A stretch of 64,000 nucleotides of DNA from Celeribacter persicus (GTDB lineage Bacteria; Pseudomonadota; Alphaproteobacteria; Rhodobacterales; Rhodobacteraceae): the NCBI RefSeq assembly GCF_003050785.1, contig NZ_QAOH01000002.1, positions 248,001 through 312,000 on the forward strand, read 5' to 3'. The translations under genes and the position numbers were made by a program. Shown piece by piece: positions 62,536-64,000 of the stretch (position 1 is its first letter; each line of letters opens with the position of its first letter). The notes under the pieces are model-generated. The model saw only the letters and a list, made by a program, of their open reading frames with translations, searched no databases and was not told where the DNA came from.

Positions 62536-63867
62536 CTATTTCTCGAAGGAAAGCCCCGAGGGCACGCGCTCCGGAATGCCCAGACGTTTCGGGTCATCCT
62601 CAAGGGCGGCGAGAAACGCCATGAGCGCGTCGATCTGCGCCTCCGGCAGGGTGCGGTCCGACACTTCGATGGCGGAAAGGATCGCCGCGACATCGGCCTC
62701 GCTGTTCATCACCTCCCAATCCTCCACCGGCAGTTGCGGCAGGGTGGCATGGAAGCGCTCGTAATTCAGCAGGTTGTCGGCAGGAGCGAGATGGGCGACG
62801 AGAAAGCTGCGCAGATCGCTATAAGCCCCCGCATGCCCATAAGGCCCGGTCAGCGTCACATTGCGCAGCGACGGCGTGCGGAAGGCATAGAGGTCTTCGG
62901 CACGTCCGGTCACGCGAAACCGCCCCTCGTCGCGGCTGCCCCGTTCGAAATCGAGCGTCTTGCCGGGGCCGAACTGCGGTTGTCCCATGGCGTGAAAATC
63001 GTGATCGGTCTGGAACGGACCGGAATGACACGTGGCACACCCCGCCTCACCGTAGAACAGCGCCATGCCCTCCATCGCCGTGTCAGACAACATATCTTCG
63101 CCGCGCAGGTAGCGGTCGAAAGCGCTGTCGTCAGAGCGATACTCGAAAGCCATGAACCCCGCAATGGCGTTGGAAATATCGGCGAAATGGATCGGACGCC
63201 CTGCCGCGATCTCGGGATAGACCGCCTCGAACTTCGCCTGATACTCCGGGATGCCCGCCACCTTCGCGGCGATCAGGTCCCAGGCCCCGCCCTCACCGGA
63301 AAACCGCCCCATGCGAATGGCTTTCGAGAGCGGGTTCTCGCTGACATTGCCGCCCATCTCGTCGGGCGACAGCACAGGGAACGCCGCCTGTGTCGCCAGA
63401 ATGCCGGACACTTGCTCAAAGAAACCGTCTTCGATCGGTACGCGCAGGGTGCCATCCACGCGCTCGACCCGACCGTCGTGGAACATATGGGTGAATTCGC
63501 GCGCACCAAGGTTGTAAAGCGCGGGTGCATTGCGCGGCACCCGGTCCTCCGGCACGTTCGCGGGGTCCGCCACCCGGTCGGGGCCAAGGCCGATCCCGCC
63601 TTCCCCCATGCCCAGAGACAACCCGTCGGAGGTGCCAAGACGGGGATGGTGACAGGTCGAACAGGAAATGTTGTCATTGCCCGACAGGATCGGGTCGAAG
63701 AACAACAATTGCCCCAACTCGGCTTCCGCACGCGTGACCGGCAGGTAGTCGGCATCCGTCACCGGCGCAGGCAGGTTCTTGGGCAAGTTTTCAGGCAAGT
63801 CGAACGCCCCGGCGGCCCCGCCGAGCAGGACAAGACAAAGGGAGAGATCAACCCGCATATTCGACAT
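62536..63867 (-). CDS. Di-heme cytochrome-c peroxidase / MauG-like protein
   Basis: 443 residues with an N-terminal signal (LSLCLVLLGGAAGAF). Two c-type heme sites: C69-S-T-C72-H73 and C277-A-T-C280-H281. RNAPALYNLGAREFTHMFHDGR and FRTPSLRNVTLTGPYGHAGAYSDL are typical of bacterial CCP/MauG proteins. It would act in the periplasm in peroxide reduction or protein oxidation. Its start overlaps the upstream partial gene by 20 bp, and it converges with the FG-GAP gene, suggesting a shared extracytoplasmic role. A second start lies three codons in. Confidence 0.92.
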   Translation of the reverse strand: MSNMRVDLSLCLVLLGGAAGAFDLPENLPKNLPAPVTDADYLPVTRAEAELGQLLFFDPILSGNDNISCSTCHHPRLGTSDGLSLGMGEGGIGLGPDRVADPANVPEDRVPRNAPALYNLGAREFTHMFHDGRVERVDGTLRVPIEDGFFEQVSGILATQAAFPVLSPDEMGGNVSENPLSKAIRMGRFSGEGGAWDLIAAKVAGIPEYQAKFEAVYPEIAAGRPIHFADISNAIAGFMAFEYRSDDSAFDRYLRGEDMLSDTAMEGMALFYGEAGCATCHSGPFQTDHDFHAMGQPQFGPGKTLDFERGSRDEGRFRVTGRAEDLYAFRTPSLRNVTLTGPYGHAGAYSDLRSFLVAHLAPADNLLNYERFHATLPQLPVEDWEVMNSEADVAAILSAIEVSDRTLPEAQIDALMAFLAALEDDPKRLGIPERVPSGLSFEK

Positions 63868-64000
63868 AGGCGAAAGCCTTTCCGTCCGGCGACCAGGACG
63901 GCACGTTCATCGTCCCCTGACCGCCGGTCAGTTGCACCAGTGTCTCGACAGACCGCTCCTTGCCGGTCCAGAGCCGAAGCTCAACCTGAAACCCGGAAGG
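63848..64000 (-). CDS. C-terminal end of a PD40/TolB-like beta-propeller protein (partial)
   Basis: The last 50 residues of a gene whose start lies beyond the window. The ending GTMNVPSWSPDGKAFAYVEY is a PD40 (WD40-like) blade as found in TolB and related periplasmic proteins. The stop at 63848-63850 lies inside the start of the peroxidase gene, so the two are probably translated from one transcript. Confidence 0.7.
   Translation of the reverse strand, partial: PSGFQVELRLWTGKERSVETLVQLTGGQGTMNVPSWSPDGKAFAYVEYAG

Overview
The window is GC-rich and densely coded, with long runs of overlapping genes. Three complete TRAP transporters, an iac-type auxin cluster, a single-domain xylose ABC ATPase and a short CysG-like protein together suggest an alphaproteobacterium of the Rhodobacteraceae (Roseobacter group). 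This is inference from gene content; no rRNA, tRNA, CRISPR array, insertion sequence or phage gene was seen.

Layout. (1) 1-672: 3' end of an enoyl-CoA hydratase-family gene, then about 570 bp without a gene. (2) 1240-7633: one operon with a GntR/FCD regulator, a TRAP transporter, a free-standing V4R-domain protein, a GlcD-type FAD oxidoreductase and an HpcH/HpaI aldolase, probably for uptake and cleavage of a hydroxy/oxo acid. (3) 7634-21094: a two-armed catabolic cluster around a divergent promoter near 12.56-12.95 kb. The minus arm has a cupin, FAH-family hydrolase, SDR, IacA/IifC-like flavin monooxygenase, LysR and flavin reductase. The plus arm has an isatin-hydrolase-like cyclase, a CrtI-like FAD oxidoreductase, a MarR regulator, two subunits of an indolepyruvate:ferredoxin-oxidoreductase-like enzyme and a second CrtI-like oxidoreductase. 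It is followed by a family-5 ABC importer (21224-26383). (4) 26455-40493: a nearly complete iac (indole-3-acetate degradation) cluster, iacH-A-B-C-D-E-F-G on the minus strand with iacI divergent and iacR convergent, bracketed by two TRAP systems. (5) 40970-46828: an RND efflux pair and a D-2-hydroxyacid dehydrogenase. (6) 46831-53400: two small lipoproteins, adenine deaminase, a truncated CysG-like protein, glpD and glpK. (7) 53475-61019: xylose operon (xylA, xylB, xylG, xylH, xylF) with a divergent ROK regulator. (8) 61016-64000: a CRTAC1/FG-GAP protein, a di-heme peroxidase and the end of a PD40 beta-propeller gene.

How they fit. The iac genes should convert indole-3-acetate to catechol; the ring-cleavage genes for catechol are not here. 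The left module looks like a second indole-type pathway: oxygenase, reductase and SDR to oxidise the indole ring, a cyclase to open isatin to isatinate, and a 2-oxoacid:ferredoxin oxidoreductase that could turn isatinate (an aryl-glyoxylate) into anthraniloyl-CoA. That assignment is a hypothesis. A TTACnGTAA element shared by the iacH/iacI promoter region and the region upstream of the third TRAP operon suggests that TRAP system belongs to the iac regulon.
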